From Orientallactaga sibirica (taxonomy: Eukaryota > Chordata > Mammalia > Rodentia > Dipodidae), in contig JAEOAD010002712.1 in NCBI GenBank assembly GCA_036365145.1, forward strand, positions 2,313,001 through 2,377,000: DNA of 64,000 nucleotides. The letters run 5' to 3'. The notes beneath the pieces are model-generated. The model had not been told where the DNA came from and searched no databases. It saw only the letters and a list, made by a program, of their open reading frames with translations. The translations under genes were made by a program, and so were the position numbers. Below are positions 55,476 to 64,000 of the stretch, one piece after another; the first letter of the stretch is position 1, and each line of letters begins with the position of its first letter.

Positions 55476-55502
55476 TCCTTCTTTCTTTCTTTCTTTCTTT
55501 TT
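55427..55502 (+). repeat. (TTTC)n microsatellite, tail of a reverse B1
   Basis: About 17 TTTC units with one CTTCC interruption, followed by a reverse B1. Confidence 0.95.
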
Positions 55503-55640
55503 TTGTTGTTGTTTTTGTTTTTTTGAGGTAGGGTCTCACTTGAGCTGACCTGAAATTTACTATAAAGTCTCAGGCTGCCCTCTAACTCATGGTGATCCTT
55601 CTACCTCTGCTTCCCTAGTGTGCGCCACCACTCCTGGCTT
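55503..55640 (-). mobile_element. B1, reverse, with deletions
   Basis: Missing the usual tagcccaggc and gtgctgggattaaagg segments; ends cgccaccactcctggc. Confidence 0.82.
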
Positions 55641-55713
55641 TTAATATATACAGATATATATGGAAACAGGTAATTCAAGTCTTTCCTAGTAATGGATCAA
55701 AATTTATTTTTAA

Positions 55714-55935
55714 GGGCTGGAGAGATGGCTTAGTGGTTAAGGTGCTTATATGCGAAGACTAAGGACCCAAGCTTAACTACCTAGGACCCAGGTAAGCCAG
55801 ATGCACATGGTGGCACATGTGTCTGGAGTTTGTTTGCAGTGGTTAGAGGCCCTGGTGTGCCCATTCTCTCCCTTTCCCTCTCTCACTCTCTCTCTTCTCT
55901 CTTTAATAAATAATTTTTTTAATTTTATTTTTAAG
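55714..55935 (+). mobile_element. B2-like SINE, sense
   Basis: Flanked by aatttatttttaag and aattttatttttaag. Confidence 0.9.
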
Positions 55936-56051
55936 AAATATTCAGATAGTTTTTTGACCTCATAACACATTATATATTGGTGATGCCAGATAATTTTTTA
56001 AAGTTTTCAGATTTGTAAAAGTCCCTATTAATTTTCAAAAATATATGAGCT

Positions 56052-56481
56052 TTCTCTTTTCAGATGGTGATGACCACTGGGAGGACCCAAAAGGCAACAC
56101 AGTGCTGAGGAGAAGGGATGGAGGAGTGTCCAGCACTGAAATGTCTCTGTCACACCCTCCAAGGCTCAGGGTCCATTGCGGAAGAGGGGGTGGAAAGAAT
56201 GGAAGAGCCAAAGGAAGGGTACCACTCCTTACAATGCAACTGCCCAGACAGAAATTGGCCTCAATATCCATGACCTTGAAGTGCCTAGCAATACCTTCAC
56301 AAGACCCTCATAATAGAAGAAAAAGATGATGACATCAAATTAAAAGAGAAACTAATGGAGAGAGGGAGGGGATATGAAGGAGAATGGAGTTTTGAAGGGG
56401 AATGGGGGCGGGGAGGGAAATATCATGGCTTTTTTGTATGTAAGTATAGAAGTTGTCAATAAAAAAACAAATTAAAAAAAC
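56052..56481 (+). mobile_element. L1 3' UTR end (copy F), sense, with target duplication
   Basis: Aligns with copy D 39,120-39,540 throughout (ctctttt cagatggtg, tccattgcggaagagggg, agaagttgtcaataaaa). The 10-base target repeat tatatgagct lies at 56,042-56,051 and 56,482-56,491. Confidence 0.93.
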
Positions 56482-56494
56482 TATATGAGCTATA

Positions 56495-56848
56495 ATTCTG
56501 GGGACATTTCTGATTACCTCTCCAGTGATTCATCTTAAATATGCTTAAATATGCTGATGCAACTTGCTAGGTAGCTAGTCCCTGATGTCCCCTGGATAGT
56601 GGCATCTGAGTGTGGTATTACCCTCCCTGCTGTTAGCATTTTGGTAGAGCAGCAAGACGCCCTGCTTGTCTCTCTGTGTTTCCGGGACCATCAGCTGACC
56701 AAGACTCTCTTTATCACTCAGTTAGCATTGGTATTTTCTTCTGAGTGACTATGGCCTCCAGTATAATCCGAAACTTGTTATAATTTACCTATGGAGGTCA
56801 GAAAATTTCCTCCTGATTCTAATAGCTTGCTATTATCTCTTAAAAATT
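56495..56848. other. Unique intergenic DNA
   Basis: No repeat or coding signal recognised. Confidence 0.45.
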
Positions 56849-56849
56849 T

Positions 56850-57062
56850 ATATGTATTTGGAGAGAGAAAGGGAGACACTGAGAAAACCTAAGCAAAAGT
56901 CAGCTGGTAGGTAAGGTCAGATGAGCCTTGTGGTATAAGCCTGCATCATGTCTGACTAAATGCATCTATAAATTGGGACCAAGATTGAACCCTGGGGATT
57001 GGAACTAAATGTTCATGTTCTTAGGAGACAGGCACCTAACTTCTAAGCCATCTCTCCAGCCC
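56850..57062 (-). mobile_element. Diverged B2-like SINE, reverse
   Basis: Only the ends are clear (ggagagagaaagggagac and ctaagccatctctccagcccc); the middle is strongly altered. Confidence 0.75.
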
Positions 57063-57072
57063 CTCTTTTATA

Positions 57073-57345
57073 TTTTTTGATGACCACTGGGTGACAAATG
57101 GCTTTAACCCAGTGCTGGGAGGCAGAGGATGGAGGAGTTACTAGCAGTTCAAACACCTCTGAGACATCCTCCAGTGGCTCCAGGACCATCCTGGGAAGAG
57201 GGGTGGATAGAATCAACAAAGCCAAAAAAATTATTATAATTATTTACAATGCAGCTGCCCAGACAGAAATTGGTGGTACATCCATGATCTTGCAGTGCCT
57301 AGCAATAGTTTGCAAGACAGTCAAAATGAGAGAAAGATAGGGTCT
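57073..57345 (+). mobile_element. Older L1 3' UTR fragment (copy G), sense
   Basis: tttgatgaccactgggtgac, cacctctgagacatcctcca, and tttacaatgcagctgcccag parallel copy F in order but are more diverged. Confidence 0.78.
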
Positions 57346-57639
57346 TTCAAACACATCTGCTTATTTCCTCAGTGAACCTGGAGCTGGGATTTTCAGTCAG
57401 ACTGGCTGAGTTCTAAAGGTGATTCTGTGGTTTTGAGGAAATATCAGGACTGGGGTTACAGGTATGTAAGATGCCCAGTCAACAGATGCTAAAAAATAAA
57501 ATAAAAAAATTTATATCATATTTGGAGAGATCTTACCTGCTGAGCCATTTTCCCAGTCCTTTAGGAACAAAGATGAGAAAACAGCCAGCAGTTTCATACA
57601 TTTAAAAAAATTATTCAGATTTGTTGTCCCCCTTGTTTT

Positions 57640-57778
57640 CATTTTTCGGTTTTGCAGGTAGGGTCTCACACTTTGCATCTGGCTGGAAAATATGGGACCT
57701 GGTGGCCTTGGAACCGCTGGTGATCCTGGAACCAGCCTCCTATTCTTGGGCTTAGGAGGCAGGCACCTGCCCAGCTAA
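57640..57778 (-). mobile_element. Mosaic B1/B2-like SINE sequence, reverse
   Basis: Alternates between the two families: gcaggtagggtctcac (B1), actttgcatctggctgg and tgggacctgg (B2-like), tggccttggaac and tggtgatcctgga (B1), cttgggcttaggaggcaggc (B2-like), gcccagct (B1). Confidence 0.7.
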
Positions 57779-57794
57779 AAAATGTCTCCAAATA

Positions 57795-57839
57795 TAAAAT
57801 TTATTTATTTATTTATTTGAGAGAGAGGGAGAGAAAAAA

Positions 57840-57870
<31 letters not shown>

Positions 57871-58003
57871 ATGGTGTGCCAGGGCCTCCAGCCACTGCAT
57901 GCGCCCCCTTGTACATCTGGCTTAAGTGGGTCCTGGAGAATCAAACCGGGATCCTTGGCTTTGCAGGTAAACACCTTAACCGCTAAGCCATCTCTTCAGC
58001 CCA
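57795..58003 (-). mobile_element. B2-like SINE, reverse
   Basis: Lacks part of the middle. cagtttcatacattt occurs on both sides (57,588 and 58,002), so this copy and the mosaic may have entered the same target. Confidence 0.87.
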
Positions 58004-58004
58004 G

Positions 58005-58670
58005 TTTCATACATTTTAAAAATGTATTCTTTAATACATAATTTAGAGGTGACAAAAGATGGTGTCCTTCACTTATGGACAAATTGGGAACCTGCCACTT
58101 CTAACTTGTTTACTGAATGCTCCACAGCCTATTTGCAAACAGCAGTTAAAATGTCATATTCAAGGTTGATGAAATCTACCACTCCCGTCAACAAGGAGAA
58201 ATGTCTGAGGTACATTTATAACTGTGTAAGCCGCATTGTTTGTTTCATTCCTGGCAGGAGTGGGTTCTGTTCTGACTAGATGTAAACAAGATGTGACACT
58301 AGATGTGACCGTGTGGAGAATTTCGAGGCAGCCACTGGGGCGATACAGCTCAAATCTTGCTTCTCCTCTACCACCCACATGTTTCTGGTGCTGGGTTTTG
58401 TGGGCAGTGTTTGGTGCTGGGTGGGTTAGCACAGAGGACAGTGGGAATACACTTGCAGATCATACAACTGGCAAAAATATGTCTCCATACCTTTCTATGC
58501 AAATCATTTACATACATTCAAATGTGTGAATCTCTGCATTTAATCCTTCCTTTGTGGGGTCTCTCAGACTCCTGCAGCCAACTTAACACCACCAGACATG
58601 TGGGGACTGAGGAATGATAGATTTAAAAGACATTTAACCATTAATGACATCTTAACCATTTGGGGTTTAA
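58005..58670. other. Unique intergenic DNA
   Basis: No repeat recognised. Contains an octamer ATGCAAAT at 58,497-58,504. ORFs of 85-97 codons have no domain. Confidence 0.45.
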
Positions 58671-58679
58671 ATGTCTTTT

Positions 58680-58878
58680 AAAAATTATTTATTTACTTAT
58701 TAGAGACAGAAAAGAGAGAAAGTGAGAATGGGTGCACCAGGGTCTCTACCCACTGCAAATGAACTCCAGATGCATGCACCACTATGTGCATCTGGCTAAT
58801 GTGGGACCTGGAGAATTGAATCAGGGTCCTTAGTCTTTGCAGGCATGCGCCTTAACCGCTAAGCCATCTCTCCAGCCA
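58680..58878 (-). mobile_element. B2-like SINE, reverse, with target duplication
   Basis: cttttaaaaatta-like bases on both sides (58,674 and 58,889). Confidence 0.88.
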
Positions 58879-58940
58879 CCACCACCCCCCTTTTAAATTT
58901 TATTGTGGTGGTTTAAATGGAAATGATCTCCATGGGCTCC

Positions 58941-59154
58941 TGTTTTTTTTTTTTTTTTTTTCAGAGAGAGAGAGGAAAAGAGGCCAATTAAAAGAGAGAC
59001 AGACTGGGCACACCAGGGCCTTCGGCCACTGTAAACGAACTCCAGAAGCACGTGCTACCTTGTGCATCCGGCTTTTGTGGGTTCTGGGGAACTGAACCTG
59101 GAGCCTTTGGCTTTGCAAGCAAGTGCCTTAACTGCTAAGCCAACTCTCCAGCCC
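58941..59154 (-). mobile_element. B2-like SINE, reverse, inside the LTR
   Basis: Near-complete copy with an 18-base poly-T. Confidence 0.9.
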
Positions 59155-59156
59155 CC

Positions 59157-59164
59157 TGACGTCA
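59157..59164. promoter_or_regulatory. Palindromic CRE/ATF site TGACGTCA
   Basis: Perfect consensus in the LTR remnant, directly after the nested SINE. No promoter context is seen. Confidence 0.35.
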
Positions 59165-59458
59165 TTTCTGGTGGTATTTTGGTCACAGTGAGGCAGTAGT
59201 AACTAACACGTTCACTAAGATATCATTATAACACATGTCACCAAGTGAGTACATTGCTAGGGTCCTTTCTGAGCTGTGACCAGGGCCTGAACTAGTGAGG
59301 CCCCTTGAAGCTCAAGAACTTCCTGGAAGATTGGCCCCAGCCTCTGCCATCTTCTCAACCCTGTTCCAGCTCTTGTGGATAAATGGCCCCACCTCCAGGT
59401 CTTCCTGCACCCTTTAAACCTGTTCTTATGTAGTCACCAAAGTAACTCTGGAAGTAAG

Positions 59459-59946
59459 TCATGCCACACACGGCTCTGCTCACGCCGTGCCACACACGGC
59501 TCTGCTCACGCCGTGCCACACACGGCTCTGCTCACGCCGGCTCTGCTCACACGTGCGGCTCTGCTCACGCCGTGCCACACACGGCTCTGCTCACGCCGTG
59601 CCACACACGGCTCTGCTCACGCCGTGCCACACACGGCTCTGCTCACGCCGTGCCACACACGGCTCTGCTCACGCCGTGCCACACACGGCTCTGCTCACAT
59701 CATGTCATGGCCCTCTCACGCCGTGCCACACACGGCCCTGCTCACGCTGTGCCACACACGGCTCTGTTCACATCATGTCATGGCCCTGCTCACGCCGTGC
59801 CACACACGGCCCTGCTCACGTCGTGTCACACACGGCTCGGCTCATGTCATGCCACACACGGCTGTGCTCACATCATGCCACACACGGCTGTGCTCACGTC
59901 ATGCCATCATGCCACACACGGCTGTGCTCACATCATATCACGGCTC
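59459..59946 (+). repeat. 26 bp minisatellite
   Basis: About 15 units of ccgtgccacacacggctctgctcacg-type sequence, near perfect at the left (59,459-59,700) and more varied to the right, where catcatgtcatgg and ctgtg variants appear. Each unit holds ccgtg...cacgg, a 5-base stem with a 5-base loop. CpG-rich. Confidence 0.96.
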
Positions 59947-59989
59947 TACTCAGAAGCCTCCTGCATTTTCCTATCTCCCTCTGAATAAA

Positions 59990-60395
59990 AGCCACGCGTC
60001 CCTGAAGACCCAGTCTTACTGCCTTTCCGACCTCCTATCTAGGTGTCCACCCTCTCCCTGTCCACTCCAGATTCAGGAGCATCCAGTGTCTGAGGCGGTC
60101 AGGCCCAATTCCACAGGATTTTGCATGGGTGCAGGTGCAGTCTGGTGTCTGCTGGTCCCCTTCCTTCACTTCCTGCAGAGCAGCCTTGTTGCCCTCTGTT
60201 TGAAGCGCATCTTCACCGCCATTTTCCACCCCGGCTCCGTACCTCTCCATCAGGCACACCACACTACCAGACGCGTCTTGCGTGGTGTCCATTGCCCTCC
60301 TGTAACCGGCCAGCCCCCTGAGGCATGCCTCTCCCGGCCATCATTACACCCCAGGGCCTACAACAGTGACTGTCACAGTGAGCACCTTCCGGTGA
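59990..60395 (+). mobile_element. Probable L2 remnant, sense
   Basis: CT-rich body (ccaccctctccctgtccact, ttcaccgccattttccacc) ending in acaccccagggcctacaacagtg, similar to the conserved L2 3' end. Diverged; by-eye call. Confidence 0.45.
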
Positions 60396-60945
60396 ACACA
60401 GTGGTCTCTGGGGTCAGCATTTTCTTTCTCAGCCCCACCAGAGCCCTCAGGACTACCTTTCTGAGAAGAAACAGTTACAGGACATTTACCAGAAAGACAA
60501 TTTCACTAAACAAGAACAGCAAAAGTGAGCTGGTGACAGGACTTTCTAGCATCTGAGTGGCGTGTGTTTATGAAGAACTCTCTGCTGAAGTGAATCACCA
60601 CAGGACCAGATCACTGAGTATGAACCTCTTCACCCCCCCCCACCCCGTCCCCAGAGAAGCAATCCAGGGTCATTGTGGTATTAATAGGAACTTGCCAAGT
60701 CATATTATTTCTCTTCCCAGTTCAAGGGGGAAAAACACATTGAAAGAGGCAGAGGAGGATCCATTTGAAATGTTTATTTTTGTTGATATTTTTTCTTGTT
60801 TTTCTCCTTTTGACTTAAGGAAGACAAAAATCAATCAAGAACTGTTACAGGAGAGCAAGAAAAAGGCTGTTAGGAGAGCCAGAGAAGGGTTAGCATTCTG
60901 GAATGAGCATGGCACTGAGGAAAGGACTCGTATGTGTATATTCCA
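60396..60945. other. Unique intergenic DNA
   Basis: No repeat recognised. A 131-codon ORF at 60,557-60,952 shows no domain. Confidence 0.45.
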
Positions 60946-60947
60946 AA

Positions 60948-61120
60948 TATGACATGGTTAAAGATGCTAGTGGGGGCAGAAAGACCGTAAGAGCCACAGA
61001 GTTGGGGAAATACCTTAAAACATGGCCTCCATGACCCACAGTAAATCCCATGGCCCCAGGGAAACGGGAACAGGGGAGAAGGAATAAACGCATACAATCT
61101 GTTAAAAAATTTTTTTAAAT
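60948..61120 (+). mobile_element. Old L1 3' UTR end (copy H), sense
   Basis: gcagaaagaccgtaagagcc, ggcctccatgacccacag and gggagaaggaataaacg resemble the last part of a rodent L1 3' UTR. Confidence 0.6.
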
Positions 61121-61121
61121 G

Positions 61122-61350
61122 GGCTGAAGATATGGCTTAGCAGTTAAGGTGTTTGCCTGCAAAGCCAAAGGATCCTGGTTCGATTCTCCAGGACCCACGT
61201 AAGCCAGATGCACCAGGGGGTGCATGCAACTGGAGTTTGTTTGTAGTGGCTGGAGGCCCTGGTGTGCCCACTCTCTCCCTCTGTATCTCTCTCTCTCTCT
61301 GCCTCTTTTTCTCTCTCTCTCAAATAACATAAATAAATAAATATTTTTTC
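61122..61350 (+). mobile_element. B2-like SINE, sense
   Basis: Full length with a long CT-rich segment. Confidence 0.9.
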
Positions 61351-61539
61351 AAAATAAAAAATAAAGATGTTAGCATAAAATTTTTCCACAAATTTAAAGA
61401 CAGGTAAAAGAAATTATAATTCCACAAGCAAAGCTGCCACCTTGGCACTTCACACACATGTTATAATACACATTCCTGTGGTTCCTTGTTTCCTCTTTGT
61501 CTTGTAACAAATAAATCTTCTGTGGGAACAGTTTGGTCC

Positions 61540-62000
61540 GCTTGCTTGGAACCCTAAGTATGTGTAATAGTCCATGCTGTGGCAGTAAGATATTTTGTTA
61601 ATCCATTCAACTATAATTGCACACTTGTATTGCTTAGAATTTTTCACTTCTAGTGTGTTATGAATTTCTAGTGAACACAGTCTTTTTCTCCTTAATATAT
61701 TCAATGATCTTTCTGGAACCTAGAGGTAGGAAAATTGAGTGAAAAGTAATGACTCTATGGCTCTTGAAAGTTTCAATAAAATTGTTTTCCAATAGGTTTG
61801 CGCTAATTTTCAATAATGCCAGTGAATAGCTACTGGTTTCCAATATATATTGCAAATTTAATATTTAAAGTGATTTATACTTTAATATTTATGTTTCTGT
61901 TTTTCTTCGTTCCTCTCTTGAGAGATGTCAGTCCATTGTCCCTTATGCAATTTTCCTTTGGGGAATTTTCTTATTATTTTAGGCTATAAAACAGAGATTT
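61540..62000 (-). mobile_element. Possible ancient L1M remnant, reverse
   Basis: gttaatccattcaactataa, gactctatggctcttgaaag and aattgttttccaataggttt parallel the 3' part of old mammalian L1. Low identity. Confidence 0.45.
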
Positions 62001-62199
62001 CAATCCTTTCTCAATGGCTTGTATTTTTCCAGTCTGTTTAAACTTCTAGTTAAACTAGTAAATTTTGCACTTTTAGATCTCACCAATGCCAGTTCTCTTC
62101 TCATGCATACTCTTAGAAAATCTTCACCTTGTCTTACCTCTGGGGCTTTAATAAGGATTTAATTCTACTCTATGTCCCTGATTTTTATTTCTGTAACTC

Positions 62200-62325
62200 A
62201 CCGTAGCCCAGGCTGACCTGGAATTCACTATGTAGTCTCAGGGTGGCTTTGAACTCAATGGTGACCCTCCTACCTCTGCCTCTTGAGTGCTGGGATTAAA
62301 GACGTGCACCACCACACCCGGCTTC
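62200..62325 (-). mobile_element. B1, reverse
   Basis: 5'-truncated reverse copy followed by ttccagtaacttttt, which recurs at 62,695. Confidence 0.87.
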
Positions 62326-62334
62326 CAGTAACTT

Positions 62335-62552
62335 TTTTATGAAAGAGAGCAAGTGAAAGAGAGGAGGAGAGAGATAACTGGTACACCAGGGCCTTAGCCA
62401 CTGCAAATGTACTCCAGATGCATGAACCACATGTCATCTGTGTGCAAGTATCATGTTTGCATCTGGCTTATGTAGGTTCTGGGAAGTCAAACCTGGGTCC
62501 ATAGGCTTCACTGTCAAGTACCTTAACTGCTGAGCCATCTCTTCAGTCCTCC
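62335..62552 (-). mobile_element. B2-like SINE, reverse
   Basis: Variant with an extra catctgtgtgcaagtatcatg segment. Confidence 0.85.
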
Positions 62553-62559
62553 TCCCATC

Positions 62560-62697
62560 CTTTTTTTTGAGGTAAGGTCTCGCTCTAGGCCAGGCTGACC
62601 TGGCACTAGTCTCAGGGTGGCCTTGAACTCACGGTGATCCTCCTACCTCTACCTCCTGAGTGCTGGGATTAAAGATGTGTGCCCCCACACCCTGTTC
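62560..62697 (-). mobile_element. B1, reverse, with a deletion
   Basis: Lacks the gaattcactatgtagt segment. The repeat ttccagtaactttttt at 62,324 and 62,695 brackets this B1 and the B2-like copy together. Confidence 0.87.
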
Positions 62698-62774
62698 CAG
62701 TAACTTTTTGTCTTGTCTTTTCCATTCATAAATACTGGAGAATGAAGCTTCTAAAACTTATGACCATTTCCCCA

Positions 62775-62950
62775 GAGGGAAAGAGAGAGAGAGGGAGAGT
62801 GAAAATGGGCATGCCAGGGTCTCCAGCCACTGCAATTGAACTCCAGACATGTGCGCCCCCTTGTGTATCTGCCTAACGTGGGGAATTGAACTGCAGTCCT
62901 TAGAACTTGCAGGCATTCGCCTTAACCTCTAAGCCATCTCTCCAGCCCAG
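62775..62950 (-). mobile_element. B2-like SINE, reverse
   Basis: Begins with an unusual gagggaaagagagagag edge and contains tgcgcccccttgtgtatctg, a CTCF-like relative. Confidence 0.85.
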
Positions 62951-62979
62951 TTTTCTTACTTTGTTAGAGTCCTTTATGT

Positions 62980-63120
62980 TTGTTTTTTAAGACAGGGTCT
63001 TGCTACATCATTCAGACTAACTTGGAATTTACTATGTAGTCATGGCTGCCCTTCAGCTCATGACAATCCACCTGCCTCAGTCTCCTGAGGGCTGGGATTA
63101 CAGGCATGAGCCATCAGGTC
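62980..63120 (-). mobile_element. Old B1, reverse
   Basis: gacagggtcttgctacatca, gctgggattacaggcatgag. Clearly older than the consensus copies. Confidence 0.78.
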
Positions 63121-63772
63121 GATTAATAGTTTTTCCAATTTTTCAAGAACACAGGTCCACAGCCCACCCACACTGTCAATGTAAGGCACCATGCTGTGAC
63201 ACGGGGTGTTCACGGTTCCATTCTCAAGGACACCGGGCAGTTATGCTATGACACAGAGAAAGGACGGTGAGAAGTGAAATCTAGGCAGTACACTCAGCAT
63301 GGCTGGGCTGGGCTTTGCTGAGCAGGTGTGGTGTGTGACACCGTGACCCCCGAGGGCTGTGGCCACCCTCTGTCCGCCTGTCCATGCAGATGACATCTCA
63401 GTCACTTTCGTGCCTGCAGCTGGTCCCCGAGTTCCCACCAGCTCCTCACAGCTTGCTGTGGCCACTGGCTTTTAATTATTGGCCGAGAGACCTGTACAGG
63501 CAAGGCCTCAAGAAAGGCTCCCCTCCTGCCCAGAAGCCTGGTGGCCACAGAGACTGCACCATGAAGGTCTTGTCTATCTGCTTCTCACAGTCATCTTTCT
63601 TCCCAGGTGCTCGCAGCCTGCAGACCATAAACCTGAAACACTTTTCCCTTTGCTGGACACAATCATCTTGACTTATCTTTTCTAACCTGCAGTCCCCTGA
63701 GGGGGACACTACCTCTACCCAGTGTGACATGACTGTGACACCCACACACAACCCTGAGGGAAGGGGCCATTT
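63121..63772. other. Unique intergenic DNA
   Basis: Repeat-free and moderately GC-rich. ORFs of 68-95 codons overlap on both strands without recognisable domains. I checked it for BATF3 exons and saw none. Confidence 0.45.
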
Positions 63773-63774
63773 AA

Positions 63775-63962
63775 TTTTTTTTTAATGTTTTATTTGAGAG
63801 GGAGGGAGAGAGAATGGATGGGCATGCCAGGGCCGCCAAACGAACTCCAGACGCATGTGCTACCTGTGCATCTAGCTTACGTGGGTCCTGGGGAATCGAA
63901 CCTGGGTCCTTTGCCTTTGCAGGCAAATGCCTTAACCGCTAAGCCGTCTCTCCTGGTCGGGT
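63775..63962 (-). mobile_element. B2-like SINE, reverse
   Basis: Slightly shortened reverse copy; last repeat of the window. Confidence 0.88.
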
Positions 63963-64000
63963 GGACCTTAGCATCCATGCATCTGTTACAGGGGAGGTCC

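Larger units (their letters stand above)
58904..59208 (+). mobile_element. Decayed MaLR-type LTR, sense, with a nested B2-like SINE
   Basis: Starts TGTGGTGGTTTAAATGGAAA and ends gtcacagtgaggcagtagtaactaaca, the classic MaLR ends; most of the middle is lost. A reverse B2-like SINE occupies about 58,941-59,154. Confidence 0.68.
59375..60556 (+). other. 393-codon ORF across the minisatellite (not called as a gene)
   Basis: The longest ORF in the window. The left part is minisatellite, which has no stop in any forward frame because three 26-base units make 78 bases; the right part crosses a probable L2 remnant. No known domain and no splice or promoter evidence. Two other forward frames are also open across the repeat. 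Confidence 0.3.

Noticed and set aside
59459..59946. CRISPR-like array
   Set aside because: Units are contiguous with no unique spacers, in a mammalian genome; it is a minisatellite.
59375..60556. 393-codon ORF as a protein-coding gene
   Set aside because: It is open mainly because the 26-base minisatellite has no stop in any forward frame, and it then crosses a probable L2 remnant. No domain, promoter or splice context.

Overview
The window is mammalian, almost entirely non-coding nuclear DNA from a myomorph rodent. B1 SINEs (7SL-derived), tRNA-derived B2-like SINEs, ID and B4/RSINE-like SINEs, and L1 fragments with a ~1.3 kb 3' UTR occupy most of it. The B1 and B2-like consensus is not that of mouse or rat. 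It fits a dipodoid (jerboa-like) lineage; the species is an inference from SINE style only, and Jaculus is my best guess.

The one gene I can support is NSL1, a subunit of the MIS12 kinetochore complex, on the + strand. Its last two coding exons are present at 11,812-11,879 and 14,206-14,487. Canonical splice sites, matching reading phase and the conserved C-terminal tail ending in LRPKRINLNT-stop support this. Bases 1-11,811 are the intron before the penultimate exon. The 3' UTR starts at 14,488 and probably ends near 15,490. Earlier NSL1 exons were not found and should lie upstream of the window.

Layout: (1) 1-11,811, NSL1 intron, SINE-rich, with a recent 2.57 kb direct tandem duplication at 4,649-9,783. 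(2) 11,812-15,490, NSL1 end. (3) 15,500-25,300, intergenic SINE clusters, a B1 whose tail has grown into a ~190 bp TTTTC array, and some unique GC-rich DNA. (4) 25,313-34,215, overlapping antisense L1 ORF2/3' UTR copies interrupted by a MaLR-type LTR element with both LTRs. (5) 34,440-36,411, unique DNA plus SINEs. (6) 36,412-37,050, an LTR carrying a ~295 bp GGAA array. (7) 37,273-39,563, a sense-strand 5'-truncated L1 with a target-site duplication. (8) 41,600-45,895, an older sense L1 3' end split by a solo LTR that is itself full of SINEs. (9) 46-58 kb, SINEs over ancient L1M remnants. (10) 58.9-61.1 kb, a decayed MaLR LTR, a 26 bp minisatellite and a probable L2 remnant. (11) 61.3-64 kb, an ancient L1 remnant, SINEs and unclassified unique DNA.

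I found no tRNA, rRNA or CRISPR feature and no complete protein-coding gene. In human, BATF3 follows NSL1 on the same strand; I looked for its bZIP exons and did not see them. No new biological system is evident. The points most worth checking are the tandem duplication, the minisatellite, the CTCF-like motifs in B2-like SINEs and the layered insertion history. All repeat-family names were assigned by eye and boundaries are approximate unless a target-site duplication is given.
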